DNA of 64,000 bases from Monarcha castaneiventris obscurior (GCA_026261815.1 JAMPIT010000379.1:6646001-6710000); one strand, 5' to 3'; shown: positions 36,901 through 50,228, counted from the first letter of the stretch. The notes: generated from the sequence alone by a model not told the origin. Made by a program: numbers and translations.

Positions 36901-38224
36901 ATCTCTTAATAATGAAAATTCATTTAAAAATAGTAGATCTGCAACAGAGCAAGTCAAGAGGGAGTTAAAATTACACATTATGCGAGTGAAGAAAATGTGG
37001 TTAGCTGTGAACCTCAGACTTGCTCTCTCAAGTGAACTGTGAGTAGCAATGGCTTTTAAATTTGACTAAATTCTGACTTGGAAGCAAAGGACCTGAAATC
37101 TAAACATGCCAGGGAAACGCCAGTGTCTGCAGTATTGTGTGATTCACCCAAGGCCTGGGTCCTCAGAAAAACAGGCTCTTGTGATCTATTTCAAGAGGGT
37201 AATTGTGCTTTAATATGCCTAATGTGTATAGATGTTTTTTCAGCTCGTCTAGATCAGTATCATGGTGTCAGTTAGAGCCCCCATTTGGTGTCCCTAGGCT
37301 GTGTGAAATTCACCTCTTCAGCCTGCTGGCAAGTTTCAAACAGATTTGGAGTGATACAGCTGGGAGGGCTGGCAGGAGCTGGAGATCAGTGTTGAGCCTT
37401 GTGGCAAATTCCCCACAGCCCTTCTGTGGTTTCTTGTGTGCCATGCAGGCAAAACCACAGCCCCTGTGGTGGCTCCTCTGCACAAGGTGTTCCAGCAAAT
37501 GAGTCCCCACAAAGCAGGACAGAGCAGGGCATCCCTTTTTCCTTTCTCCTCTGCCAGGGGGTGGACTTCAGGGGGAACTCTGTGCTGTTTCCTCCAGTTC
37601 TACTGCCCCAGAGCTTGGATGGTCACTCCTTGCTTTTAGTTTAGAGGTTTCCCAGGACTAACAGTGAATTGTGCAAGACTCAGAGACAAATGCTGTTGAC
37701 ACAGAGATTTGACAAGACATCTGTGCAGAGACATGACCAAAGAGGTTTCTCTTGATGTTTCCTATCTTTTGCAAAGCTGACATATCAGGGTTTTAGTAGT
37801 GTAAGCAGTTGTGAGCTGCCTGGCTGCAAAGAAGGTCAGGGTGGACTGGAAGGCTGTTTCCCTTGTCCAGGGCTTCGTGTGAATTCCATAGGTGACATCT
37901 TCAGTCTCTGTCTTCCCTGCATATGCACATGTAGTGGTCTGAGGAAATTCTCCATTGCTGTCCCTCTTTATTTGGGCTTTGCCAGGTGCATGGGTCTTGG
38001 TAAGCCCCCCAGATCCTGTAGTCCTCTGTAGCTTCTTACAGGGAGAGAACACCCAAGCCTTTGGGAATACATTAAGGAAAAAAGGTAAATACCTGTAGGC
38101 CCTGCTTGTGTAACACAGTACAGTCTTTGGGAAAGGACAGCCCTTTTCCATGAAGATATTGAGGCACATGAAGCCACCACAGGGAGGCAGGTGTTTACTC
38201 CTCTCTCTTATGTGAGCTGCCTGA
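33922..38224. other. Non-coding stretch, no gene seen
   Basis: No supported gene. The longest open frame, 37762-38169 on the minus strand (135 codons), shows no domain, signal peptide or exon-like boundaries. No RNA gene was recognised. Confidence 0.55.
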
Positions 38225-38425
38225 CATCATTAAGCTGCAGTGGGAGTCTGGAAGCTGTTTGACCCACAGTTTCCTCTGGCTCACATTTTCCCTTCATGCT
38301 CCCTCAGCTCCCCTGTGTGAAAGGGATGGCAAATAGTGGTGTGAGTCATGTAGGGCCATATGTTGTGGCTGTGAGTTAGGCACAGTGCACATGGGAAAGG
38401 TATAGTGCAAAGCACTAGGAAGGGG
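38225..38425 (+). mobile_element. Possible MIR/CORE-SINE relic
   Basis: The order 'gtgggagtctgg' - 'tgacccacagtttcctct' - CCTCAGCTCCCCTGTGTGAA - 'agggatggcaaatagt' - 'gttaggcacagtgcacatggg' - 'caaagcacta' follows a sense MIR-like element ending in the 'aaagcgctttgag' tail. Divergence is considerable and internal spacing is irregular. Confidence 0.45.
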
Positions 38426-41400
38426 TTATTGGGGATGCCACCAGATTTTGTGGGACTGGCATCACGCCTGAGTGAGCTGTAGGTGGCTGTGCAATGATGT
38501 GCTCCACCATTGCTGGAGTGACCTAACACGGCATGTTTTGTAGAGCTGGAGAAGCTAAGGACAGTCTACAAAGGTATTTATTTTATTATTTAAGGTATTT
38601 TAACTCAAATAATATTTGATGTATAAGTAGGACAGTGCTAAGTATGTTTTTTGGGCCAACCTCACATGAGAAAAAAAAAATATCTGTGGAATAACTGGAG
38701 GTTAAGCTCTAGTCTTCAGTATCTTGAATGACTGAAGTCTCATCCTTTTTCTGTATGCAGTGGTTAATTTCCTGGGGGTGAAGAGAGGTAGTAGCAGAAG
38801 GAGACATATGAATGCCACTAGAGTGGAAGGAAATAGCTGCTGTTTTGCAGATCTCTAGGCTGGTGAATGCAGCTAGTCCTAGCCTTACACAAAAGGATGG
38901 AGACTGTGTATAAGTGGTGTCTGTCTTCTCACTTGGCTGAATTACACACTAAAGTAATTTATAACAAAGGGGAAAAGGTATATTGTTAGTAATTGTTATG
39001 TTAAAGAGCAAACCTAGCTTGCTGATTTAGCATCCATTTCCTCTTTTAAAAGAGAGAATAAAATGACAGCAGAGCATGGGGAGACCTGGGAGCAGTGGGG
39101 GCAATAGGAACATTTCAGAATAATTTCAGCCATAGTTCTGCTAGGTTTGGTGGCTGCATTCTCTCATCTCCTTTTTTCTTATTTGGAGTGTCAGGCCCAG
39201 CATGGCCAGCAGGGCCACATTAATTCACCATGGAACATGGTGTCAAGCTCAGGGATGGAGAACAGTGAGGTCTCTGTGGAGTATTTGCTGTAAAGTGTGA
39301 TGGGAGCTGAAGTAGAACTATAGAGGACTTTAGGAAATATTCAAATACAACATCAAAGTGGATGACATTAATTTCCTAAACTTGGTTAAGTTAGTTGCTA
39401 CTTGGTCACCTAATATTGCATTTTATGGTTATTGATGGCTTGTCCTCTAGTTCTCTTCCTCTGGTTTGTGCATTGTCAGAATTGTTGAGCCTGGTTTGAT
39501 GAAAACGCAGCCCTGAAGATCACATGAAGGTAACTCTGCCTGAGTGGGAACTTCCTCCATGGAGCTGATGGCATTTCTGAGTTTATGGGCATACATGCTG
39601 CTTTTATGAGACCCTGCAAGAACCAGATGGGGTTGCTGGTGATTCAGAATGTCAGTGTCGTGCTGGCCTGCCATGTAAATCTCTTGTTGACGTACACAAG
39701 GACCGTCATACTAATAAAACAGAGGATGCCAATAGCATGCCATTCCAGTGCCTTTTCATCAGGAAAGGAGTCAGTCAGAAAGCAAGGCAAATATGAAGAG
39801 GTGCTTACTGATCCAGAACAGTTTGTTTGTAACTTGCATTGTTAAGTAATGCTGTGTCTGATGAGCTCAGCAATCTTTTCACCAGATGGGAAACCATCAG
39901 TCTGAGTGCACTAGACTGTACACCAAAAAGTGGTGATTCATAGGGATGAGTCGGAAAACCCATCACAGCCAGATGTCTAGAGCGAGCCAGGAGGAAGCAC
40001 TGAACTTTAGCTAGGATGTGCCTGAAGTCATGGCCATCACCAAGCCTCAGCAGGGTTTGTGGGAAGATTCCTCCATCTAGCCATGATCCAGAGCCCAGCA
40101 TCCTCTTTGAAGTGTGCAAAAGCAAGCAGGTAACTTGTCTTCCACAGTGTAACCAGAGGGAAGGCTTGCAGATTAGAGATTGTCTGAATGGGGAAGACAT
40201 GGGCTCCTTCTCCTTCGTCTCTGTGCAGGAGGAGGGAGGAATCAAATCCTCTTAGGCTCTCCCCCAAGTGTCCTTCTACCCTGTGCAAGATGGGATGCCC
40301 TGGAGAAGTTTCTTGTTTGTGCCACCATTTGGTGCACTTGTTTGCTGCTTGCAAGGACCATGAGAGTCATCAAACCAAAGTGAGGAAAAAGCAGTGTGAG
40401 TCTGTTGCTTAGTGCTTAGGGTCCTCTGTTGGGAAGGAGGAATCCTGCTTCCAGGCCCAAGTCTGTGTATTATTAACCTGGTGTTGAATGAGAAGCACAA
40501 AGGTATCAATGATGCAATTTCCTCTTCCTGCTTCATTTGAATGCAGTGTTCACAACTGACTTTTTGTGGAGTCCTCAGTTTATCACTGTGTGCTGAGCTT
40601 GTTCTGAAAGCACTTGTTGAATTTCTTTCCTTGAAGGATGCAAACTAGAAACCATGTTTCTAAATCATGTCTCAGTTCAGGAATAAATTGTTTATCAACA
40701 CAGGTTCTGGCAATCTTGCACTTTTGTAGAAGGAATCTCCTGCAGCCTAGTGTATTTCACATCAAGTAAAAAAGGGTTCCATGACTTTAGCCATCCTTAA
40801 GTATAGGCTTTTTTTTTTGCCAAACTTTTTCATTTGGGTGTCTCATATCCACCGACATCTGACTGCAAGATTCTGTGTGTTCTAAGGCATATTTATGCAG
40901 TCTTTTGCATAAATTGACTGCAGTTTAGGAGTTCTTTGGCTTAGGAGAGTATTTTCAATATCTTATTATGAATCTTTGATTTCTTCACTGTTTCCATTTG
41001 ACTGAAAGAAAAAAACTGAAAGAAGAAACCCTCATCCAAAGTGCAGTGTATTTATCTCCTAAAAAAATAAATTCTGTGGAAATGAGGCTGTGAAGTGTGT
41101 GGATGTTTGAGTTAACTACAACCCCAGAAATACGTCAGAAATAGCTTTCTCAGTTGTTACCTGAACTTCTAACATCAGATAAAATTTGAAATCAGGTGTT
41201 TGTAATCTTGTATTTTAAATTTTAAGGGAGGTCTGCTGTCCATTTAGGAGTGTATAGTTAGGCCTATATTTTCTCAAAAATAAAAAGATTTTTTTTCTCA
41301 AAAAAAGTCAAAAGAGATTCCTGTCCTTACTTAAAATATGAATATAACCCTGTAAAAAAACATCTTTAACTTTTTCCTGATACTGATAAGAACTTTTGTG

Positions 41401-43110
41401 TTCTTATTCCTTTCATATGCTTAGTTAAAATGATAATAATAAAAAAACCCCAAAACCAAAACACCCACGAGATTAAATGATGCATACACAGAAATGTGAA
41501 AAGAATGTTCTAAATTACTATTATTTTCCAAAAATCATGTAATTCATTGACTGACTCATGTTTTATAGCAGCTTAGGCACTGCAGGCTGATGGCTGTCAG
41601 GTGTCAGTAAGCTGGCAGTTTAAAAGTTGCCTCTTTAAGTAGTCCCAAACAAATGAATTGCTCACTGTGTGTGAGGGTGGATTCTGGCCCAGTGTTTGCT
41701 GAGACACTGTTGGTTGAGGCTCTTATGATACTGCTGGTGTCTGGCTCTGCCTTCTGTGGTACATTTTTCCCTGCCATGGGCTGGAAAAAGTGGTTAGAGG
41801 TAAGACTAAGAGGGGGTTCCAGAGAGTCAGTGAGTCTGAGGCCTTATCTAAACAAAAATGGTACCAATTTAACTGAACCTATTTAGACACAGAGGTTGCT
41901 GAATTAATGCCACTCTTTCTTTTTTCTAGAATGAAGTCTGGGGAGAAGCATTATTCATGCCAGTACAATTTATCCTGTTTCTAATGGCTATATTTCCCCC
42001 TTTGTACTGTCAACAGCACTTGTTTTGTAACTCTTCTGTGCATATTCCAGCATATTCCTGGATGGTAAACCAGAAACCGGGTCCCTGCAGCTTTTGCTTT
42101 TTCATTTCTTCCTGCGTAAGTTATTTCCTAACCCTTTTAGTGATAGTCTGAATATTTAGCACAAGTCCATTAGTGTATTCTCTTGTAAGTGTATTCTCCT
42201 ATCACCTTGTTTAGGGAGATGCTTCAAATAGTTTCTGTTAAATTTTTGTGCAATGTAGTGTATTAAGTGGAGAAAGAGAGACAGTTTGCAGCTGTAGAAG
42301 GCTTCTACCAAACTTTGCTACATCAATTGGCAAAATAGATGTTTTTCATGCAGAATTTTCCCTCGTGTCTAGATGCTGGCTTATGACTGACAGGAAAAAG
42401 CATGTATTGCAGACAATTTGTGTCAATGTATTCCGCATAAATCAAGAGAGGGACCTAGGCAGAAAAACATAACTATAAGTTAATTTTCTTTGTTGCCAGA
42501 AGCATTCCTGGCACCTTCAGAAAGACTTGGTGATAAGTGGTGGTAGAGGAGCCCAAGAAGCATCCCTTGTGAGCAGGCTTGCATGTTAAACCACATGACT
42601 TCCAGGTCTCAGAGAAGGTGTGGTTTCAAAATGGAGAAATCACAGCAGCAAGCTGAAAGAATGACTTTTTTCCCCTTTGTAATAATAATGTCAGAGCTGT
42701 TATTACGTTTGGCCCTGGGAATAGATTGGAAGTGTTTCTCAGAAGGGAAGTGCTTCCAGCTCCGTGTCTCTTTCAAGCGCTCCATTCCCATGTACTTGCT
42801 GGAAACCTTTCAGGAAACCACATTCCCTTTCCCGTCCCCGTTCAGCAATGCAATCCTTCCCAGCCACTGCGGCTCACAGGCTGCCTCATCCTCCGGGCCT
42901 GGGAAAGGAATGTGACAACGAGGGGGCAGAAGTGCTGGCACTTCCAATCCCATCCTATGCTGCCTTTTGGAAGAAACCTCTCCTCCTTTGCCCTCCCTAC
43001 CTTATGAAAGGGTTTTCTACATCCATAAGCATGTTTAGAAAGATGTGCAGTCTCTAATTTTCTGGTGCGTGGTGGGGGAAGAATGTAATTTTAGCTGGAA
43101 ACTGTCACAT
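38426..43110. other. Non-coding stretch, no gene seen
   Basis: No supported gene. The 146-codon minus-strand frame at 39805-40245 and the 110-codon plus-strand frame at 42583-42915 have no recognisable domain. Homopolymer A and T runs are frequent at 40.8-41.5 kb. Confidence 0.55.
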
Positions 43111-43198
43111 GGCCAGATCCTCAGCCTTGTGCGAATCTGCCTGATGCTCCTGAGGTCACACTGTGCTGTGTTCATTTACACTGACCCAGGGTCTGGCT
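43111..43198. repeat. Decayed inverted repeat, possible ancient MITE-like element
   Basis: The left arm GCCAGATCCTCAGCCTTGTG and the right arm ending GACCCAGGGTCTGGC are imperfect inverted copies (about two thirds matching over 24 bases). The pattern 'ccagatcctcagctggtgtaaat ... atttacaccagctgaggatctgg' is common in turtle and bird DNA, from memory. I cannot name the family with certainty. Confidence 0.4.
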
Positions 43199-44083
43199 CC
43201 CAGAGTTGCCCCTGATAGCCCCAAGTGATAGCTGGTGTCTGAGAGTACCACATGTGAGTAAAACAGCACTGCTGTGCAGAGGAAATGCCTTGAAACCTTA
43301 CGCTGGTGCCATTTTCCTGACAACCAACAATTAAAAAAGACAGTAGGTGAAGAAATGCTGTTTATATTACAAGTTTCAATAAATAAGATAAAGGGGCCAG
43401 GAACAAGAGAAAGGATCAAGGAACTGTTAATGACTGAGAGGACAGAATCATATTAGAGACAGAAATGTAAACTTGTTTTGCTATTGCAAAAAGCCCAGGA
43501 GATACACATTTCATTCTGCAGAGAAAAATTCTGATCAGTACTTTTTTTCTGCCATAGCAGCAGGGGATTGAGCTTGGATCCCAGCCAGCCTTTTTTATCC
43601 TCTCTTTAAACTAAACAATCAATTAAAAGAGAACACAAGGCAGGATAGTTTAGCCAGCTCTGTTAGTTTTAACAGAGTGGGTTATTGGGCAATGCCATCG
43701 TGGCATAGAACAATCCCTCCGAGCTTCTGTACCACAGGAGCAGTTAAGGCTTCCAAGATGAATTTCCAGCCATTACTGTTAGGGTGATTGTACTGTTTTC
43801 TTTTTGTTTAGTTTTATGCTGTTTCATTTGCTTGTCATTTTTACTGTTTGCATTGTGTGGTGCATGGGTGGTAATGATTAGATAGTGATTCTCAGCACAA
43901 CAGTTTCTCTTGAAGCAGACATTTGTCCACCCTGAGACAATTGCTCTCCAAAACTGAAGGAAAAAAATATGGGAGGGAAGCCTTACAGCTACTGAACTCA
44001 AAGAAAAGTCTCTTATTGACCTAAGTGGGCAGGAAGACTGAGAGACAGGTTGCTATTCTTTCCATGTTTTGAAAGATTTAAGA
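43199..44083. other. Non-coding stretch, no gene seen
   Basis: AT-rich sequence without coding or repeat signal that I can support. Confidence 0.55.
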
Positions 44084-44140
44084 AGCTGAGGCTTGGAAAA
44101 ATTAGGATAAGTAGGTGACCTTTGGAAACTATTTGGAACC
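44084..44140 (-). mobile_element. Possible MIR fragment
   Basis: 'AGCTGAGGCTTGGAAAAATT' then 'aagtaggtgacctttgg' loosely parallels antisense MIR 'aactgaggcaaggaaaggttaaataacttgcccaag'. The match is short and weak. Confidence 0.28.
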
Positions 44141-44269
44141 TGCAGGTGCACAGTAGCTCTAAAAATTACAATGCTTACTTAGGCATGAGAAATGGCTTCA
44201 GGGAACATGGTTTCAGAGAAGGAGCTTAATTTTTATTTTGATTTTTTAATCTAAGTGGTTTAGATTGTG

Positions 44270-44420
44270 GACATTATGGTTAAGTGGGCAAGGGTTGGGA
44301 GACTGAATTTTATTTCAGCTCCCGATGCTCCTTTAATGTGTCCCCTTGCAGTAGCTTTTAACCCTGTTGCACTTAGGAATCATCTGTAAACTGGGAATAA
44401 CAGTGTTGCCTTCTTAAGTT
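44270..44420 (+). mobile_element. MIR/CORE-SINE relic
   Basis: Sense-oriented blocks in MIR order: 'tatggttaagtgggcaagggt' near the 5' end, 'gggagactgaattttatttcagctcc' in place of 'ggagtcctgggttcgaatcccggctc', and 'cttgcagtagcttttaaccctgttgcac' in place of 'cttgggcaagttacttaacctctctgtgcc'. They end in ATCTGTAAACTGGGAATAAC, matching 'atctgtaaaatggggataat'. The last block is the strongest. Confidence 0.58.
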
Positions 44421-46639
44421 TTGAAGCCTGACTAAATAGTGTGTGTAAGAAACTATGTGAGGCCAAAGTCATTCTGGGGCTAATCAGTTGCAGAGATGGA
44501 GCTGACACACAGGACTGTCAATAATTTGACACCATATACATTTCCTTTACAGAAGTAGTTCCCAAACTTCACTGGCCCATGGGAAGCCCAGTGAGAAAGT
44601 AATGTGCTGCATGTAACATATGCTTTGCTCTTTTCCAGTGGTCTCCATTTTAACTCTTTAATTTCCAGCAGCCACCAAGAATAGAGAGGATTTTAGCGAG
44701 CAGAATGGAAGACTGCTGCTTCATAGGGATTTTAGAAGCATAAATGTTATCTCACTTTGTGTGAATTCATGAAGTCATTAAATAGAGGTTAGGATTTTTT
44801 TTTTTGTTGTGTATTCTCCAGTGGGAATTAATATTCCACCAGAGATTCTTTAGGGAAAAATGAAGGATTTCTTTTTTTTATGTGTGTAAAACATATTGTT
44901 TAAAATATCTCAGGACTTTCTGTGTTAAAAAAACATGTCATCACCTTCACTTCATTCCATTAACTCAACTTGTTTTCAGCTTCAGCTGTGCAGTGTTTAT
45001 CACTCTATATTGTCATATATTACACAGCTGCAGAACGGCAAGGTTTTTTTTTTTTTTTAAATCAAAACAATAAAGCCAAACCTAGTCCAGAAGTGAAGCT
45101 CCTGGTAGGTGTGAACAGTGTAGTGAGTAAAATGTCATGAAGAAGAAAGTGTTTGCTGAAGGATTGGAATGTCAAAGTTACAGGTTTATTTATGGGATTT
45201 CAGATATTAAAATCAGAGGAAATGTTTGAAATGTTAATAGTCTGAAGTGTCAGTAAAACTTACTTCCCATTAACAGTCATGAAGCTGATTATGTTTGTAT
45301 TAAATCAACAAAGTTAGAAGGTTTGAAGTGAAATGAAGAGCAGGAATTTTTTCCCCTGGATCATGGGGTAGTCCATCTGAAAGGCTGCTGAACTGTAAGC
45401 TATGAATCCTATAATCTTTTTGCTGCTCTGCCATTCACATGAGGTAACATATTAAAGATTTATCATGTCCTTCAATTTGAATCGCTTGAAATTAGCAGCC
45501 ATCTCAGATAGTCTTGGCCATAGCCGCTCTCTTTTTCACAAAACCATCGCAATAATAATGTGTAGCAGCCAGCTTGGGGAAGTGATTTGAAACCTGGAGA
45601 AAATGTGCTGCACAGGTAGTCACAACTAAGTGAGCAGAGCCATCAGCCACACTGAGCACTGGGGCCGGGTCTGTTCCGAGCCAGTGTCAGCAGTGCCTCT
45701 GCTCTTCTTCTGGTACAGACTCCTACCAGGGCCACGACCAGCTGGCCAGATGGAGGGGAACTCTACCTGGGACTAGTATCTGCTTGGCCAGTTTCTCAAC
45801 TATGAGCATTTTTTCAGCCTGTGTACTGACAGGACAAGCCCTGGGTACTGGGGAAAAAACCATTCAGCAAGACAATGAAAGGTTGGTGTCTTTTAGTCCT
45901 GTCCCATCCCATGTGTTCTTCTGAGGATGCAGTACCTCCTAGAACAGGAGGTGAATAAGAAATCATGTGCAGCAGTGACCCCAGTGAGAGGAAATTATCA
46001 AACAGTATTTGCCATGAAAACAGATTTATATTCATAATTTTAAATGGTTACAATATCCTTGTTGGAATGAGCTGCAAAGTTGGTGCATCTGTCTCAGGAG
46101 TAAAGTGATATGCCACCCATACAGTGGTGAGACATAAATAATCATGCTACAAGTCATGTCTTCTATTAAAGAGCCTGATATCTCCTGTTTCAAACTGAGA
46201 CTCTAATCTGTGAAGAACAGGATTTGTAGACATCTGATGTTAAAGGAAGACCCCTGCTTTGTACTCCTTTTGCATCAACCAACTAGTTAATTCAACTACT
46301 TTAGCAGAAAGTGTTTAAATCACATTTGATTATGACTTGCAAACTTGACTCCTGACTCAGTGCACAGAATCTGCATTGCTATATGTTTATTTTAAAATTA
46401 AATTGGATAATATATTTTCTTCATGGGATCCTTCCTTATTCTTGACTCTTCCCTTTATAGTCTGCATTTGAGCAAAGACATGCTCAAATTTTAGAGTCAG
46501 CACATGGCACATGGATATAAAGTCAAACAAGCCCAGCATTCCCCTACTTTATAGGTGAGCCTCCAGATCTCTCCATCTCCCATTCTCATTAAACAAAATC
46601 CCTGGAATTTGTGCTGTGTTGCTGCCTTCTAATATGAGG
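44421..46639. other. Non-coding stretch with poly-T run
   Basis: No supported gene. A T15 run lies at 45044-45058. A GC-richer patch at 45.65-45.77 kb carries several CpGs but no recognisable exon. Confidence 0.55.
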
Positions 46640-46785
46640 AAGTGGTGCAGTGGATGACGCATGGACTTGCCTCCAGGGGAGCTGGGTAGTGTTCCCAGCT
46701 CTGCCATTTGCTGGCTAATATCCTGCAACACTTAACGTTTTTGTGTCTTCAGTTTCTCCAACTGTGACAATGAGGCTGGTGGGCC
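46640..46785 (+). mobile_element. MIR SINE relic
   Basis: The best-preserved ancient SINE in the window. In order: 'agtggtgcagtggatgacgcatggacttg' (tRNA-like A-box region), 'ccaggggagctgggtagtgttcccagctctgccatttgctggc' (parallel to 'ggagcctgggttcgaatcccggctctgccacttactagc'), 'cctgcaacacttaacgtttttgtgtcttcagtttctcc', then AACTGTGACAATGAGG. MIR elements are tRNA-derived, were active in early amniotes, and are inert today. Confidence 0.7.
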
Positions 46786-47939
46786 AGCATTTCTCACTGA
46801 AATCCATAATAGATTCTTACTGAGTTCAGTGGCACTCCAGTGCTCTGAGATTTGAGAGGAAAAAACCCCTAATTGTTGCTTTTAATAAATTTTCCTTGCT
46901 TGTCTTTCATTAGTTTTACCTCACATGACCACGATTCAGATTTATTCTCAGCATTCTTCTTTACCAGTATGAAACATAACCTCTCATGCAAAGGTTTATC
47001 AGGATTTTTATAACTGCTCAATCCTTTTCTAACATTTCATAAATATTTTCCCCTTAAATTTCTACAGTATAATGCAAATATAATTCCTTACTCCCATGTA
47101 ATGGAATACAAACGGAAGGGACAAGACAGTATTATTCAAAAATGTTCAACTTATGAAATAATAAGTATTAGTTGACATGCCCCAGAGAGACATGACTGAC
47201 CAGCTGCTCTGGGTGAAACAAATAAATAGAAAAATCCTTTATTAATGATGTATTCTGTGGTAGATTCTGTCTGGGGAATTCTGTAGAAATGGAATCTTTC
47301 TTGTCTCTTTCCTATAAATGAACTAAGGAGAAGACTGAGTTCCTGGAGGTTTGGTAAGCACATAAACAGTGTACAAATACATATGGAACAGTCACATTGA
47401 GGGAGGATTTCAGCTTTGGTAACCACTACATCTTGCATTTTCTTTGGCTTCCTTCAGTTAGCTCAAGACTGTGGGTGAGACTTTCCAGATATAGACAACC
47501 AAAATTCTGACCAAAAAATACACACATTCCCAGGAGCAGATTAAAGCAGGATTCATGGATCTGGGCCTTGGGCTTGGAGGGGGCCAGTATAACCACAATG
47601 TTTGAATTGAAGTATCTGTCAGCCTGGGCTCTGATGTTAGGGCTGTGGAGGTGGGAGGTAGAGCTGACAGGCTATGGAGGAGGTTGAGTCATGGGAATTT
47701 TTACTGTAGTTTGGATGGATTTGGTTATTTTATTGCATTGCTCCAGCCTGCTTGAGGCATGCTGGTTGGCCTGACTCCAGGTCTTCTTTAGTCTGACTCT
47801 GCCCCAGCAGTGGGTCACTTTGTCCCACAAATTGTATACTCACAGAGAATCCACTTACCCTCTTTCTGATGTGAGATGGAAGACAGGCCAGCCACGGTAA
47901 CGGGAAGTTTTGTGTAATAACATAAGCTTGTTGAATAAT
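46786..47939. other. Non-coding stretch, no gene seen
   Basis: No gene or repeat that I can support. The minus-strand open frame at 47151-47438 has no domain. Confidence 0.55.
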
Positions 47940-48365
47940 TTGGGTTGTGACAATGGTGTTGAGACCCTTTCCTTCAGCTCTTCCTTTCCCAGGCCAAAAG
48001 AACCCAGCTTGCTCAGCTGTCCTCTCAAGTCACGTACTCCAGCCCTTGGTCCACCTTGGTGGCCCTCAGCTTTACTTACTCCAGTTTGTCAGTGTCCCAA
48101 AATTGGATGCAGTACTCCAGATGTGGTCTCACAAGTGCTGAATAGAGGGGAATAATCACTTCCTTGACTTGCTGGTTATTTTCTTAATAAAACAGCCCAG
48201 TATGAGGTTGGCTTTTAATGCTGCAAAGACACACTGCTGGTTCATGTTCAGTTTTTCCTCCAGGAGCCCTGGGTCCTTTTTTGCAAAGCTGCTTTCCAGT
48301 CAGTTGGTCTCTAGACTATCCCAGATGCAGGACTTAGTATTTTCCTTTGTTGAACATCATGAAGT
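47940..48365 (-). mobile_element. CR1: CR1 LINE fragment with broken ORF2 C-terminus
   Basis: Read on the minus strand, this is the C-terminal part of the CR1 ORF2 reverse-transcriptase protein. It runs from the 'FNK...VLHLG' region through 'EEKLNMNQQC' and 'ALKANLILGC' to the region encoding 'RPHLEYC' (GTGAGACCACATCTGGAGTA). It then continues into the segment preceding the 3' UTR. The copy is dead: two in-frame stops lie just after the FNK block, and a frameshift follows 'ITSKSRK'. The usual CR1 3' tail is missing, so the fragment appears truncated at both ends. The plus-strand open frames at 47910-48155 and 48169-48495 are antisense shadows of it. Confidence 0.9.
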
Positions 48366-50228
48366 CATGTTTACCTGTAGGAACAGATGCTCATTTTGCA
48401 CACACAATGCATTATTGCAAATACAATTATCTGCTTGTACATGTATCCATCAGGTTTATAGGTTTATAGACACATTTTGCCAGTTTTTTTGTTGAAAGCC
48501 TCATGGTTTCCAGAGAGCAATAAACCGGTAAAATTCCTAAACTTCACATATATACAGGGAGATTTCTCTCAGAACACTTCTAATGATAAAACTCTCTGTT
48601 AGGTAGGGTTCTGTTTTATTTGTCACTTGCTCTCCTTGACTTTTCCCATTCTTAGATAAAGGCAGTGAGGACCACATGAGGTATATTGGTATAATCAGTA
48701 ACACAGACTTGTCTGGACCTCAGGAGATAAGTCTGTACTGTATCAGCAGACAGCACCTAAGAATGCTTTTCAAAGAAAAAAAGTTTCCTCTATCTTTCAA
48801 AGGGAGCTTCCTTCTGTTGTCTTTATTGGAGGTCAGATTGCTGATTGGCCTCCTCCAGAGTTGGTGAAATTCCTCTGAAGACCCCTTAAATTGCATTTCA
48901 ATTATACAGGAGGCTGCCCTTGCAGGACCATTTTATTTTCAAGCCACCCCTTGGCTTCTCAGAAGTGATGTGGTTTTGGAATCCCCATTTCAGGTAAAAA
49001 AGAAAACCCTGTTCTGTCAGCCTCCAACAGACATGTGCCTGAAAAGGCATATCTAATTGATTTAGAGAGAATCAAGTGGTCTCTGTAGATAATGTTTGCT
49101 CAGTGTAAATCTCTCACAAATTAGGCATTCAGAGGAATGTGTTCATCAGCAAGGAGTTACAGGGCAACATAGATCTTTAATGGCCAGTAAATAAAAAAGA
49201 CAAACTATTCAGGACAATTTGATGTTACACACTTAAAATGTTCAGATTTTTATTTCACAATTACAATGCAAAATAAGAATCCTGGTTTTCCGATGTGCTG
49301 GTGGATGCTAAGAATTTCAAAATCAGCTGATATAGCAGTATAAGTAAGACCTTTTGAGCTTAAATGGCTTTAAAAAGAGGAAGCAGATCCTAGGATAGGA
49401 TGAGATGGATTGAAAATACACCAGGATGATTCAAATGCCAGATCCCAGCCTGGGTTTGGGCCATGTGTCAATTTTGTTTGGTCTTTCCCAGGTCCATAAG
49501 AGATGAAGTCCCTGGCATTCTTGTGGGAGACCCTGTATTTCATACTATTTGTCATTCTTTTGGAGATCTGGAGTTTGTCTGCTATTTCCTGCAAAGAAAA
49601 CCTTGGTAAAAATCGCCCAGAGAATCTCAGTAAAGGGGACTGCACTTTGGTAGAAGTCAAATGAGAAGTCTTGTTGCAGTGATTTAATAAAGGCAGCAGG
49701 TTGTATCTCTATTGATTCTGGCTTATTTCCTCTACATAAAAGAAGACTCTTTGCTGCCTTTGATAATAAAACATATACCAGACTCTTATTATTTTTATTG
49801 GTAGAAGCCCTTGCAGTGTGTAACTGTTAGTACAAGAATGAAAAGTTCTGGGTAAAAAAATTGAGGGGAAGATATAAGTGGAAGTTAACTTTTCTGAAGT
49901 GCAATTAATATATATGAAAACACAAAATGTTTGTTTTTCCATTTCCTATCACATTTTCCATCTGGTGTCTGCAAAGCTTTTAAACTTCCACTTCCTCTGT
50001 GCAGTTTTGCAATATTCCTAGTCACAGGAAGTAAGAGGAAGAGCTTTATGAGGGATATATTACAAATAGACTGGATGTAGGTGTTTGAACAAAATAGCTG
50101 GGCTCAAGTCTGATCTGGTATAAACTGAAGACCTTTCAAAGGAAGTATGAAATTCAGCTTGTTTGTGACCTGGTGCTTCATTCTGCAGCACTGGTTATTT
50201 TTTGTGCAAATTACTGTTATTTTTTTCC
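48366..50228. other. Non-coding stretch, no gene seen
   Basis: AT-rich DNA. The 96-codon minus-strand frame at 49370-49660 has a helical, basic composition but matches no family I recognise and shows no supporting splice signals, so it is not called. Confidence 0.5.

Noticed and set aside
37762..38169. 135-codon minus-strand frame
   Set aside because: No recognisable protein and no supporting signals.
39805..40245. 146-codon minus-strand frame
   Set aside because: No domain, overlapped by other open frames on both strands, no exon-like borders.
45044..45058. Poly-T run as a possible processed-pseudogene or SINE tail
   Set aside because: No adjacent gene-like sequence or target-site duplication was seen. 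Taken as a homopolymer.
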